Origin: Pseudomonadota bacterium
Lineage (GTDB): Bacteria; Pseudomonadota; Alphaproteobacteria; Rhizobiales; Xanthobacteraceae
NCBI GenBank assembly: GCA_023386885.1
Contig: JAEWIX010000098.1
Location: forward strand, 1-23,367
Length of the DNA stretch: 23,367 bases
Reading direction: 5' to 3'
Numbering within the stretch: the first letter of the stretch is position 1; the number at the start of each line of letters is the position of its first letter. Shown piece by piece: positions 1-6,914 of this stretch. The position numbers and the translations under genes were made by a program. A model generated the notes under the pieces. The model did no database searches and had not been told where the DNA came from. It saw nothing but the letters and a program-made list of their open reading frames with translations.

Positions 1-127
1 TCAGCCGCACCGCCGGCCGGGTCGAACCGGGACTGACACACGCCGCACCGAGGCTGGGCCGGGGCAGGCGAACGCCTACGCTTGGACACGTCACTACCTC
101 TCTCGACAGAGCAGGGGGAAGAGACAG

Positions 128-172
128 GGGGCGGGGGGGGCCGGCCCCCCGCCCCGGCCGCCCCCCCCCCCC
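128..172. repeat. G/C homopolymer hairpin plus 12-C run
   Basis: An 11-nt arm at 128-138 (four G, one C, six G) is the exact reverse complement of 145-155, with a 6-nt spacer GGCCGG. Directly after it comes an uninterrupted run of 12 C at 161-172. The structure ends about 20 bases before the start codon of the glutathione S-transferase gene, so on the mRNA it would be a very stable leader hairpin. Such runs are prone to polymerase slippage and to assembly error, so the exact run length is uncertain. Confidence 0.8.
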
Positions 173-192
173 GATGCGGTGGAGGAAGGCGG

Positions 193-900
193 ATGCGCTA
201 CGAACTCTATTACTGGCCGTCGATTCAGGGGCGGGGCGAGTTCGTGCGCCTCGCGCTTGAAGACGCCGGCGCAAGCTATGTCGACGTCGCGCGCGAGCGC
301 GGCACCGCCAGCATGATGGCGATGATGAACGGTGGGACGATATCGACGCTGCCTTTCGCGCCGCCGTTTCTCAAGGCGGGCAAGCTGGTGATCGGCCAGA
401 CCGCCAACATCCTGCTCTACCTCGGATCGCGGCACGGTCTTGCTCCGACCACCGAAGCCGGGCGGCTGTGGCTGCATCAGCTTCAACTGACCATCGCGGA
501 CCTCGTGCTGGAAATCCACGACACGCACCATCCGCTTGGGCCGACCCTGTATTACGAGGATCAACGCACGCCCGCGAAAAAGCGCACGGCCGAATTCTGG
601 GCCGAGCGCGTGCCGAAATATCTTGGATACTTCGAAGGGCTGCTCCGCCAGCGCAAACAGCCCTACATTACCGGCCGCAAGGTCACCTATGTCGATCTGT
701 CGTTGTTCCAGATCGTCGCCGGGCTGCGCTACGCGTTTCCGAAGCACATGGATGCCTACGAGCGTCACATCCCGGCGCTGATGGAGCTTCACGACCGCGT
801 CGCCGCGCGGCCGAGCATCGAAGCCTATCTCGCCAGCGATCGCCGCATTCCCTTCAACGAGGATGGCATCTTCCGGCACTACAAGGCATTGGATGCGTGA
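193..900 (+). CDS. glutathione S-transferase family protein
   Basis: 235-aa soluble protein with the two-part GST layout. An N-terminal thioredoxin-like domain (about residues 1-80) opens with a Tyr-rich strand (MRYELYYWPS, candidate catalytic Tyr near 6-7) and GRGEFVRLALEDAG. The glutathione-binding turn is GQTANILLYLG at 68-78, the place of the usual QS-x-x-I motif. An all-helical C-terminal domain holds the TYVDLS N-capping box at 165-170. It would conjugate or bind glutathione in the cytoplasm; the substrate cannot be read from sequence. The frame stays open upstream to 82, but that stretch translates into Gly/Pro homopolymer from the G/C runs. The ATG at 193 follows a strong GGAGGAA Shine-Dalgarno, so this start is preferred. 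It is convergent with the next gene, 12 bases between stops. Confidence 0.88.
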   Translation: MRYELYYWPSIQGRGEFVRLALEDAGASYVDVARERGTASMMAMMNGGTISTLPFAPPFLKAGKLVIGQTANILLYLGSRHGLAPTTEAGRLWLHQLQLTIADLVLEIHDTHHPLGPTLYYEDQRTPAKKRTAEFWAERVPKYLGYFEGLLRQRKQPYITGRKVTYVDLSLFQIVAGLRYAFPKHMDAYERHIPALMELHDRVAARPSIEAYLASDRRIPFNEDGIFRHYKALDA

Positions 901-912
901 ACCGTGCCGGCA

Positions 913-1587
913 TTACCAGATGCCTGGCATAAGCCGATAACGCACGCGCGTGCGGTAATTCGCGTAGCCCGGCAGACCTTCGATCAGGACCCGCTCCTCG
1001 ATGCCGGAGCGGTAGCCGAACAGCAGGGCGAACACGGGTATCAGGGCAAGCCCCCACCCCGACCCCAGCATCAGCGGTACGCCGGCGAAGAACACCAGAG
1101 CGCCGCTGTACATCGGGTGCCGCACCCACGCATATGGGCCGCCGCTGATGACATGATGGCCGCGTTCGGACTGGATTTTCACCACCGGCGCCGCGAATGA
1201 ATTTGTCCGCATGACCCATAGTGAGAAGCCGAGCGACACCAGCAGTAAAATGAATCCGAACGCTTGAAGAGGAATCGAAAAATCCGATCCGTTCACGCGA
1301 TGGTCCAGCCCGATGACGATGAACCAGATCAGGATGAGGCTGGCGATCACCAGTACGAAAATCTTGTCCGAGGCAGGCTGATTTTTCTGCAGCGTCACGT
1401 TCATGCGTTCAGCAAAGAGCGCGGGGTCGATTTTGAGCAGCCAGAAACTGGTCGCGATACCGATGACGGCGATGGTTGCGAGGAACAGCCATGCCGCCGG
1501 CCAGCGCAACGTCCCGGCCGACGCGAACAGCAGCACGCCCATGCCGATGACCCAGAGGGCATTCTGAACGAGCAGACGAACAATCAT
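913..1587 (-). CDS. isoprenylcysteine carboxyl methyltransferase-like membrane protein
   Basis: 224-aa integral membrane protein with about five hydrophobic segments (near residues 8-24, 31-50, 76-94, 106-125, 163-190). It carries the C-terminal signature of the ICMT/PEMT superfamily: GPYAWVRHPMYSG at 150-162, then RSGIEERVL and a short cytosolic tail PGYANYRTRVRYRLMPGIW. In this family these parts bind S-adenosylmethionine and methylate a lipid-like or prenylated acceptor. Bacterial members are mostly uncharacterised, so the acceptor is unknown. The frame extends to 1626, but the ATG at 1587 is chosen because the extra N-terminal residues are polar, the membrane segment begins right after MIVRLL, and a GCGGGG box lies a short distance upstream. 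No partner gene is adjacent on the same strand. Confidence 0.8.
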   Translation of the reverse strand: MIVRLLVQNALWVIGMGVLLFASAGTLRWPAAWLFLATIAVIGIATSFWLLKIDPALFAERMNVTLQKNQPASDKIFVLVIASLILIWFIVIGLDHRVNGSDFSIPLQAFGFILLLVSLGFSLWVMRTNSFAAPVVKIQSERGHHVISGGPYAWVRHPMYSGALVFFAGVPLMLGSGWGLALIPVFALLFGYRSGIEERVLIEGLPGYANYRTRVRYRLMPGIW

Positions 1588-1680
1588 GCGATGACCCCGC
1601 AATTTTTGCGTGTCATCGCACTGCATCTTCGCGGCATTCGTTGGACCGGCGGACGTTGTTGGTAAAATATATCGAAGGAC

Positions 1681-1851
1681 TCAGGCTAGAATATCGATGC
1701 GCCGTCCCTGTCCGGGCGGCAGCGGCGCGCGCGGCGGGGGCTGTTCGGCACGCTCGCGCGCCTCGTCGGCAGCGCTCCGGGAGCTACCGTTCGTTGTCGC
1801 GACTTCGGGCGACTGGACCGGAGCCGGGGTGCCAACACTGGCGATGCTCAT
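1681..1851 (-). CDS. small conserved hypothetical protein, 56 aa
   Basis: 56-aa Ser/Ala/Pro-rich, probably disordered protein that starts MSIASVGTPAPVQ and ends with PLPPGQGRRIDILA. I recall similar short proteins with a PLPPGQG-x-R-hydrophobic ending in Bradyrhizobium-type genomes, without an assigned function; this is memory, not a search. The start at 1851 has an AAGGAC Shine-Dalgarno 7 bases upstream. The frame runs on to 2109, but that extension has no ribosome site and overlaps the fumarase start region. It is transcribed divergently from the fumarase gene. No cysteine, membrane or catalytic motif is visible. Confidence 0.55.
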   Translation of the reverse strand: MSIASVGTPAPVQSPEVATTNGSSRSAADEARERAEQPPPRAPLPPGQGRRIDILA

Positions 1852-2090
1852 TGCTATGTCCTTCGTGACGTTACCTGAATAGCCGCTGGTATTTTGTGCC
1901 AGCGGCCGCCAAGAAAAGGTCAAGCCAACCGTTAAATTGCGATGGATCGCACCGGTCTGCGGCCGGGCCGTCAGCAGCGACCGTGTCGGAATGGCGGGAC
2001 GCGGCCTGACCGGTGGGTGTTTTGAATGCTTCAAAAGTGCGACGAATGGGCCTAAAGAGGGCGGAAATTCCGTCTCCAGAGGCTGTTCCG

Positions 2091-3743
2091 ATGAATGCAC
2101 CGACCGCAATCCCCGACCAGAAGCCCGTCCCGCCCTATAAGCACACCCCGCTGTTCCCGCTCGGCAAGGACGAGACGCCGTACCGGAAGATTTCCAGCGA
2201 GGGCGTGCGGGTCGAGAAGGTGCTTGGCAAGGACATGCTGGTGGTGTCGCGCGAGGCGCTCAAGGCGCTCAGCGAGGCTGCATTCGGTGATATCAACCAC
2301 TACCTGCGACCGGGGCATTTGAAGCAACTTCGCAATATCCTCGACGACAAGGAAGCCAGCGACAACGACAAGTTCGTCGCTTTCGACTTCCTGAAGAACG
2401 CCAACATCGCGGCTGGCGGCGTGCTGCCGATGTGTCAGGACACCGGCACCGCGATCATCATGGGTAAGAAGGGCTGCAACGTCATCACCGACGGCGAGGA
2501 CGAGGCGGCGCTGTCGGAAGGCGCGCGCGACGCTTATCTCCGCCGCAACCTGCGCTATTCGCAGGTCGCGCCGCTGTCGATGTACGAGGAGAAGAACACC
2601 GCCAACAACATGCCGGCGCAGTGCGAGATTTACGCCGAGGGCGACGACGCCTACAAGTTCATGTTCATGGCCAAAGGCGGCGGCTCCGCCAACAAGAGCT
2701 TCCTGTTTCAGGCGACCCCGTCGGTGCTGACGCGCGACCGTCTGCTGGCATTCCTCAAAGAGAAGATCATGACCCTCGGCACCGCCGCGTGTCCGCCGTA
2801 TCACCTCGCCATCGTCATCGGCGGCACCTCGGCCGAGTTGTGCATGAAGACGGTGAAGCTTGCTTCCGCACGCTATCTCGATGCGTTGCCGACGCAGGGC
2901 AGCGAGAACGGCAACGCCTTCCGCGATCTCGAGATGGAGCAGGAAGTTCTGAAGATGACGCAAAGCTCCGGCGTCGGCGCGCAGTTCGGTGGCAAGTATT
3001 TCTGCCACGACGTCCGCGTGATCCGGATGCCGCGCCATGGTGCATCATTGCCGATCGGTTTGGGCGTGTCGTGCTCGGCGGATCGCCAGGTGCTCGGCAA
3101 GATCACCAAGGACGGCGTGTTCCTTGAAGAGCTGGAGCATAATCCGGCGCAGTATCTGCCGCCGGTCGAAGGCAAGCTCGGCGGCGAGGTGGTGAAGATC
3201 GATCTCAACCGACCGATGAAGGATATTCTCGCGACCTTGTCGAAGTATCCGACCAAGACGCGCCTGTCCCTCACCGGGAACATGGTCGTGGCGCGCGACG
3301 CCGCGCATGCCAAGCTGCGCGAGCGGCTGGAGAAGGGCGAGCCGCTGCCGGATTACTTCAAGAACCATCCGGTGTACTATGCCGGTCCCGCGAAGACGCC
3401 GGAAGGCTATGCTTCGGGTGCGTTCGGGCCGACCACGGCGGGCCGCATGGATTCCTTCGTCGATCAATTCCAGGCCGCGGGCGGCTCGATGGTGATGGTT
3501 GCCAAGGGCAATCGCTCGGTGCAGGTGCGCGAAGCGTGCAAGAAGCACGGCGGATTCTATCTCGGCTCGATCGGCGGCGCGGCGGCGAACCTCGCCGAGC
3601 ACTGCATCAAGAAGGTCGAGGTGGTCGAGTATCCTGAACTCGGCATGGAAGCGATCTGGCGCATCGAGGTCGAGGATTTTCCGGCCTTCATCATCATGGA
3701 CGACAAAGGCAACGACTTCTTCAAGGAACTGAATCTCGGCTGA
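2091..3743 (+). CDS. fumarate hydratase class I (iron-sulfur type)
   Basis: 550-aa two-domain class I fumarase, interconverting fumarate and (S)-malate in the TCA cycle in the cytoplasm. The N-terminal alpha domain carries GVLPMCQDTGTA with Cys115. Cys234 is in GTAACPPYH and Cys328 in GVSCSADRQ. Their spacings (119 and 94) are, from memory, the same as those of the 4Fe-4S ligands of E. coli FumA (105, 224, 318). The C-terminal beta domain includes YYAGPAKTPEG and the TTAGRMDSFVD segment typical of the family. Class I enzymes are oxygen-sensitive; a class II fumC may exist elsewhere. The ATG at 2091 is chosen (MNAPTAIP, AGAGG 8 bases upstream). In-frame ATGs at 2013 and 2046 would add a non-conserved leader. 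It appears monocistronic. Confidence 0.95.
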   Translation: MNAPTAIPDQKPVPPYKHTPLFPLGKDETPYRKISSEGVRVEKVLGKDMLVVSREALKALSEAAFGDINHYLRPGHLKQLRNILDDKEASDNDKFVAFDFLKNANIAAGGVLPMCQDTGTAIIMGKKGCNVITDGEDEAALSEGARDAYLRRNLRYSQVAPLSMYEEKNTANNMPAQCEIYAEGDDAYKFMFMAKGGGSANKSFLFQATPSVLTRDRLLAFLKEKIMTLGTAACPPYHLAIVIGGTSAELCMKTVKLASARYLDALPTQGSENGNAFRDLEMEQEVLKMTQSSGVGAQFGGKYFCHDVRVIRMPRHGASLPIGLGVSCSADRQVLGKITKDGVFLEELEHNPAQYLPPVEGKLGGEVVKIDLNRPMKDILATLSKYPTKTRLSLTGNMVVARDAAHAKLRERLEKGEPLPDYFKNHPVYYAGPAKTPEGYASGAFGPTTAGRMDSFVDQFQAAGGSMVMVAKGNRSVQVREACKKHGGFYLGSIGGAAANLAEHCIKKVEVVEYPELGMEAIWRIEVEDFPAFIIMDDKGNDFFKELNLG

Positions 3744-3927
3744 TTGGCTGAGTCGTTAACCGGATGACAAGATTCGGCGCACGATTCGCCGGGCCCATTC
3801 GAGGGGTGTTTGCGGGACTCGATTCTGTCCGGAGTCGCAAGGGTCGCGGCGAAAAAGAATCCGGGTGACGTTCCCGTTCGTCCTGCTTCAATGGTTCCAA
3901 CGAAGCAGGACGATTCGGAAGCCGCAC
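3744..3927. other. intergenic region after the fumarase
   Basis: No convincing gene is visible here. It contains the perfect 12-bp inverted repeat at 3878-3913, listed separately. The open frames that cross it on both strands lack ribosome sites and recognisable protein character. Confidence 0.5.
3878..3913. repeat. perfect 12-bp inverted repeat
   Basis: TCGTCCTGCTTC at 3878-3889 is matched exactly by its reverse complement GAAGCAGGACGA at 3902-3913 across a 12-nt loop. There is no T-run on either side, so it is not a classical intrinsic terminator. It could be a 3' mRNA-stabilising hairpin for the fumarase message, a dispersed palindrome, or a protein-binding site. Confidence 0.75.
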
Positions 3928-4023
3928 ATGACCATGGACGCTGTCAGATTGAATGCCGTACTGATCGCGCTGCTGGCGACTGCGAGCACGATTAATGGAA
4001 TTATCGTTTACAGCTACCTGTAG
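3928..4023 (+). CDS. possible 31-aa single-pass membrane peptide
   Basis: A short frame starting MTMDAVRLNAVL with a Leu/Ala/Ile-rich core of about 20 residues and ending in VYSYL. The pattern (short polar N-terminus, hydrophobic helix, tiny aromatic tail) fits a single-pass membrane micropeptide. A GGAAG box lies about 8 bases before the ATG. Nothing else supports it, and a frame this short can arise by chance. Confidence 0.3.
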   Translation: MTMDAVRLNAVLIALLATASTINGIIVYSYL

Positions 4024-4204
4024 TCCGCCGTGACGATCCGTCGCCGCGTCGCGGTCCGGCGGATCGGGTTTCCTGTTTGAACGCGCCTGCGTCATTCCGA
4101 CATATTCCACCCCGCGATCTTGTGCTAACAATTAGCCGGTTGAACGTCCTCGGTTCGGGGCTGGCACGCAGTTCTTGCGTACCTCCGAGACGAGGAGGGC
4201 CGTC

Positions 4205-4912
4205 ATGCAGGCCGGGTTTTTTAAACACACGATTTTGCCGGGCTTCTTGCTCCTTGTGGGCGTCGGCTGGCTGACGAACGCAGCGCGCGCACAATCTGAA
4301 ATGACCATCGTGCGGACCGTCGTGAATTTGACGGCGTCGGATCAATTGTTGCTGCCGGGTCAGCAGCTGAAACTGATCGCGTCGGTGGCGATGGAAGATG
4401 GCGGCGAGGTGCCCGGTGGGCTCATCGAATTCATCGATGAAACGCACAAGCGGGTCATCGGTCTCACCGACACCAGCTCGCCGTGGATTGTGCTTCATCG
4501 CCTGTCGGATGGGACACATACATTTCGCGCCCGCTATAGCGGGTTGCAAAGTTATTTTCCGTTCGTGATCGACCCCAGCACGTCGGCGCCGATGGTCTAC
4601 ACGGTGCGCACCGTACCACATGTCGTGATTTCGTCGTCGCAAAACCCCAGCACGCCGGGGCAGGCGGTGACACTGACGGTCGCGGTGAAAAGCCGGGACG
4701 GCACGCCCAGGGGCAATGTGACCATTCGCGATGTCGCGCTCGATAGCGTGCTGGCGGATCGGGTCATGCTCGATAGCAACGGTACGGTATCATTCACCAC
4801 ATCCGGGCTGGAGCAGGGCTCGCGTTCCATTGTGGCGAGCTATCACGGCGATGCCAAAAACAAGTCGGCGACGTCGACGCATTTGATGCAGATCGTGTCG
4901 CCAGCGCAATAG
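4205..4912 (+). CDS. exported Ig-like beta-sandwich protein
   Basis: 235-aa protein with a clear signal peptide: basic start MQAGFFKH, hydrophobic core ILPGFLLLVGVGWL, and a cleavage site after AARA. The mature part looks like two bacterial Ig-like domains (Big_3-type). The first runs from about residue 32 to 130 (TASDQLLLPGQQLKLIASV ... DGTHTFRARYSG). The second runs from about 138 to 235 (SSSQNPSTPGQAVTLTVAV ... GSRSIVASYHGDAKN). The paired PGQ-x-V/L-x-L strand and G(T/S)-x-(T/S)-x-x-A-x-Y-x-G strand repeat in both halves. It is probably periplasmic or surface-located and adhesive or structural. No enzyme motif is seen. The start is fixed by GAGGAGGG 8 bases upstream; a longer in-frame start at 4175 lacks this. 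Confidence 0.75.
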   Translation: MQAGFFKHTILPGFLLLVGVGWLTNAARAQSEMTIVRTVVNLTASDQLLLPGQQLKLIASVAMEDGGEVPGGLIEFIDETHKRVIGLTDTSSPWIVLHRLSDGTHTFRARYSGLQSYFPFVIDPSTSAPMVYTVRTVPHVVISSSQNPSTPGQAVTLTVAVKSRDGTPRGNVTIRDVALDSVLADRVMLDSNGTVSFTTSGLEQGSRSIVASYHGDAKNKSATSTHLMQIVSPAQ

Positions 4913-4936
4913 TTTGAGCAGATGACGGCTTTGGGA

Positions 4937-4980
4937 GATCGTGCGCGAATGGCGATATGACACCGCGATCACGCACGATC
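4937..4980. terminator. candidate bidirectional hairpin between convergent genes
   Basis: GATCGTGCG at 4937-4945 pairs exactly with CGCACGATC at 4972-4980, with two more pairs beyond one mismatch. It sits in the 81-bp gap between the Ig-like gene and the convergent 98-aa gene. No T-run follows on either strand, so termination here would be weak or factor-dependent. Confidence 0.35.
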
Positions 4981-4993
4981 GTATTGGGTGGGC

Positions 4994-5290
4994 TTAAGCC
5001 CGGGTGCCGTTGAAGGGGAAGCTGCCCATCGGCCCGATGCCCATTTCGCCGCTCATTGCATCGCCATCCACCGTGCCGGTGAAGGTCAATGTCAGCGGCA
5101 TCGGATTGGTGATGGAGATCTTCCACGCGACGTCGTTGCCGTTCACGCTGCCGTCGAAGATTTCGCCGGAATTGCCGTCCGCCGCCTGCGTGCCGGTCAG
5201 GGTGCCGCCTGCGCTTGTCAGCGTCAGCGTCGCGTTGCGCTCGCCCATCGGCGTGCTCATGGTGATGTTCCAGTTTCCGTCGACCGACAT
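4994..5290 (-). CDS. small beta-rich conserved hypothetical protein, 98 aa
   Basis: 98-aa protein beginning MSVDGNWNITMSTPMG. It consists almost entirely of short alternating beta-strand stretches separated by Gly/Asp/Asn turns (TLTLTSAGGTLTGT, GEIFDGSVNGNDVAWKI, LTLTFTGTVDGDAMSGEM). This suggests a small lipocalin-like or meander beta-barrel. No signal peptide, cysteine or membrane helix is present, so it is predicted cytoplasmic. The function is unknown; I recall similar proteins annotated as hypothetical in Bradyrhizobiaceae. The longer frame up to 5527 is rejected because it overlaps the next gene and looks like shadow sequence. A GGAG box lies about 9 bases upstream of the ATG at 5290. 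Confidence 0.65.
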   Translation of the reverse strand: MSVDGNWNITMSTPMGERNATLTLTSAGGTLTGTQAADGNSGEIFDGSVNGNDVAWKISITNPMPLTLTFTGTVDGDAMSGEMGIGPMGSFPFNGTRA

Positions 5291-5391
5291 TCCGTTTCTC
5301 CAATGCGTCGCGCGTCGGTTTGAGGCGCGAGGTGAACCTCTATATCGCAAAATCGCCGCCACGCGAATGACCGGTGGTTGATCTTGAGCCT

Positions 5392-5964
5392 TCAGCGGGC
5401 CGGTTGCCCGGCGGCCAACGCCTCGGCCCGCAGCTTGCGTTTGATGATGAGACGGAAGGTCACGTACTGGATCGCGAAGGCCGCGATCTTGGCGCCGAGC
5501 GCCACCACCGACACGTAGAACGCCCACAGTTTGAGGTCGCCGGTCATCGCCACTGCAATGGTGCCGAGGCCGAGAACAAACATCAGCGCCGCCCAGACGT
5601 AGCCGGCCGCGATCGCGAGATGTGGGATGGTGTTGCGCACCATGTCGGGCGAATACCGCAGTATCCAGCCCTTCCGCAGCATGATGAAGCCGATGGCGAA
5701 ATGGCCGATGGCGGGCTTGGCCAGAACGAAACGCGGATCGCTGGTGAGCAGCGTCATGCCGCCGAGTACGATCACCAGCGCGAGACTGGCATAGGTCATG
5801 ACGTCCAGCGTCTGTCCCTTGATGCGTGCGTAGATCACCTGCGCGATCGCCGAGGCGATCGCCACCAGCGTGGCGATGATGACGTTGTCGGTGACGACAT
5901 AGACCACCAGGAAGACGATGGTGGACAGAAAGTCGGTGCCGAGTTTGATGAAGACGCTTTTCAT
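5392..5964 (-). CDS. YciB/IspZ-family inner membrane protein (septation protein A family)
   Basis: 190-aa multi-pass membrane protein, about five helices. It shows family landmarks: an N-terminal helix followed by a TDN loop, a long ARIKGQTLDVMTYASL segment, then GGMTLLTSDPRFVLAKPAIGHFAIG, which corresponds to the conserved GG-x-TL-x-x-D-x-x-F-x-x-x-KP region of YciB/IspZ. Proteins of this family act at the cell envelope and interact with division and elongation machinery. This copy may be a second paralog, since it is paired with an unrelated membrane protein under a TetR-type operator. The start is the ATG at 5964; a longer frame to 6168 overlaps the upstream gene. It follows that gene by 23 bases and is probably cotranscribed with it. 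Confidence 0.75.
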   Translation of the reverse strand: MKSVFIKLGTDFLSTIVFLVVYVVTDNVIIATLVAIASAIAQVIYARIKGQTLDVMTYASLALVIVLGGMTLLTSDPRFVLAKPAIGHFAIGFIMLRKGWILRYSPDMVRNTIPHLAIAAGYVWAALMFVLGLGTIAVAMTGDLKLWAFYVSVVALGAKIAAFAIQYVTFRLIIKRKLRAEALAAGQPAR

Positions 5965-5987
5965 GGGGTCACCAGATCCGACAGGGC

Positions 5988-6545
5988 TTACCGGGCTTGG
6001 CCGGCAAATTGCGCGCGGCGGCGGGCGGAATACCAGGTGGTGAAATAGACCGCGCAGTTGCGGGCGGCGAAAGCGACGCCGACGCCGATCCACACCGGCA
6101 GCGACGGCCAGTAGATCAACAGGATATCCGCGACGAGCATCAGGATGAAGGCACTGACCCAGGCCCACGTCAAAATGTAGTTGGTGGTCATGAAACCGGG
6201 CTGGGCGATGATCTCGGGTTCGACCACCTCGCGGGCATATTGCAGCGTGAACGGCAGCCGCAGGGCGATCGATCCCAGCGCGATCGCGAGCACGCCGAGA
6301 TCGACGGCGAGGCGGATGCCGTGGCCTCCCATGTTCCCGTCGGACAGCACCAGATAGGTGCCGATGGCAGCGAATAGGACCGCTGCGCCCGCCGCCAGCG
6401 CCTTCACCGAGCGGCCGCGGGCGACGTCATAAACGATGGTGGCGACAGCGATGGCCGCCGCCGCGAACAGGCTGATCGCCGGCGTGGTCAGCATCATCAG
6501 GACGCCGAAGACGGCGAACGGGGCAAGGATCAGGAACAGCATCAT
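5988..6545 (-). CDS. multi-pass membrane protein of unknown function, first gene of a two-gene operon
   Basis: 185-aa, very hydrophobic protein with about six predicted helices (near residues 1-18, 22-40, 50-67, 80-96, 122-142, 145-165) and a basic tail SARRRAQFAGQAR. The helix sequence TNYILTWAWVSAFILMLVADILLIYWP is distinctive, but I do not recognise the family. It sits just downstream of a promoter whose predicted start site lies inside a perfect 15-bp operator, so it is likely repressed by the TetR protein encoded at 8432. It precedes the YciB/IspZ-like gene by 23 bases, so the two products probably work in the same membrane process. Confidence 0.7.
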   Translation of the reverse strand: MMLFLILAPFAVFGVLMMLTTPAISLFAAAAIAVATIVYDVARGRSVKALAAGAAVLFAAIGTYLVLSDGNMGGHGIRLAVDLGVLAIALGSIALRLPFTLQYAREVVEPEIIAQPGFMTTNYILTWAWVSAFILMLVADILLIYWPSLPVWIGVGVAFAARNCAVYFTTWYSARRRAQFAGQAR

Positions 6546-6565
6546 CGCAGTGCTCCGGGCTTTAT

Positions 6566-6580
6566 CTTGACAATGTCAAG
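6566..6580. promoter_or_regulatory. TetR-type operator O1, perfect 15-bp palindrome
   Basis: CTTGACA-A-TGTCAAG is a perfect 7+1+7 palindrome. It lies about 20 bases upstream of the membrane-protein start codon and covers the predicted transcription start of the minus-strand promoter. The half-site is a one-base variant of the CTTTACA half-site found beside tetR, so the same repressor is the natural candidate. Confidence 0.65.
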
Positions 6581-6581
6581 T

Positions 6582-6610
6582 TTATAAAGCGGCGCGGAGG
6601 CCGGCGTCAA
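6582..6610 (-). promoter_or_regulatory. promoter of the two-gene membrane operon
   Basis: Reading the minus strand, TTGACG (6610-6605) and TTATAA (6587-6582) are separated by 17 bases. This is a good sigma-70-type arrangement. The predicted start near 6575 falls inside operator O1. Confidence 0.5.
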
Positions 6611-6632
6611 GCGAAATCTTTACAGTGTCAAC
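6605..6632. promoter_or_regulatory. operator O2 inside a 24-bp exact repeat
   Basis: CTTTACAGTGTCAAC (6618-6632) is an imperfect version of the operator palindrome, with two mismatches. It is the end of a segment at 6605-6628 that is identical over 24 bases to 8383-8406. The repeat also contains the -35 hexamer of the minus-strand promoter. Confidence 0.6.
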
Positions 6633-6742
6633 ATTTGGCGAGACGAGGTTCCGTGGCCGGCTTTTGGCTAGTCGGCGCGGCACCGCGACCTCAGGGCGTG
6701 ATCGGGAATTCGTTTTGTGCGTGTGCTCTCAACACGAAAACC

Positions 6743-6769
6743 GTCGTCCCCGCGAAGGCGGGGATCCAT
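6743..6769. repeat. REP-like palindrome, left member
   Basis: CCCCGC (6748-6753) GAAG GCGGGG (6758-6763), preceded by GTCGT and followed by ATCCATA. I recognise this as the common GTCGTCCCCGC...GCGGGGATCCA dispersed palindrome of Bradyrhizobium/Rhodopseudomonas-type genomes. It faces a second copy at 6840-6867 in the opposite orientation. Confidence 0.6.
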
Positions 6770-6839
6770 ACGCCGCAGCGGAAGTGAGACGGAAAGAGTG
6801 CGTTGTCAGCGCCTCGCATAGCAATCAAGGCTAGGGGTT

Positions 6840-6867
6840 ATAGGCCCCCGCCTGCGCGGGGGCGACG
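6840..6867. repeat. REP-like palindrome, right member
   Basis: CCCCCGC (6845-6851) CTGC GCGGGGG (6856-6862), preceded by TATAGG and followed by CGACG. The flanks are the inverted counterpart of those around 6743-6769, so the two make a facing REP pair about 80 bases apart. It lies 50-75 bases beyond the stop of the carotenoid oxygenase gene and may act as its 3' structure. Confidence 0.6.
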
Positions 6868-6914
6868 CTGTGAGCGGGGATACGTTTTGCGGCGAACGGC
6901 TTTCAACCAAACCG

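Larger units (their letters stand above)
6546..6914. other. intergenic region: two operators, minus-strand promoter and two REP-like palindromes
   Basis: No gene is supported in this 369-bp stretch. From left to right it holds a perfect 15-bp operator (6566-6580), a minus-strand promoter, a second operator inside a 24-bp repeat (6605-6628), and two REP-like GC hairpins around 6748 and 6845. The short plus-strand frames here have no ribosome sites. Confidence 0.6.

Noticed and set aside
82..192. N-terminal extension of the GST frame with poly-Gly and poly-Pro
   Set aside because: It comes from the G/C homopolymer runs. A strong Shine-Dalgarno precedes the ATG at 193 and the GST fold starts there.
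94..879. 261-aa minus-strand open frame opposite the GST gene
   Set aside because: It is an antisense shadow of a high-GC coding region; it has no ribosome site or family features, while the plus strand carries a clear GST.
2052..3038. 328-aa minus-strand frame inside the fumarase
   Set aside because: It is a Val/Leu/Arg/His-rich antisense shadow; the fumarase frame has all catalytic cysteines.
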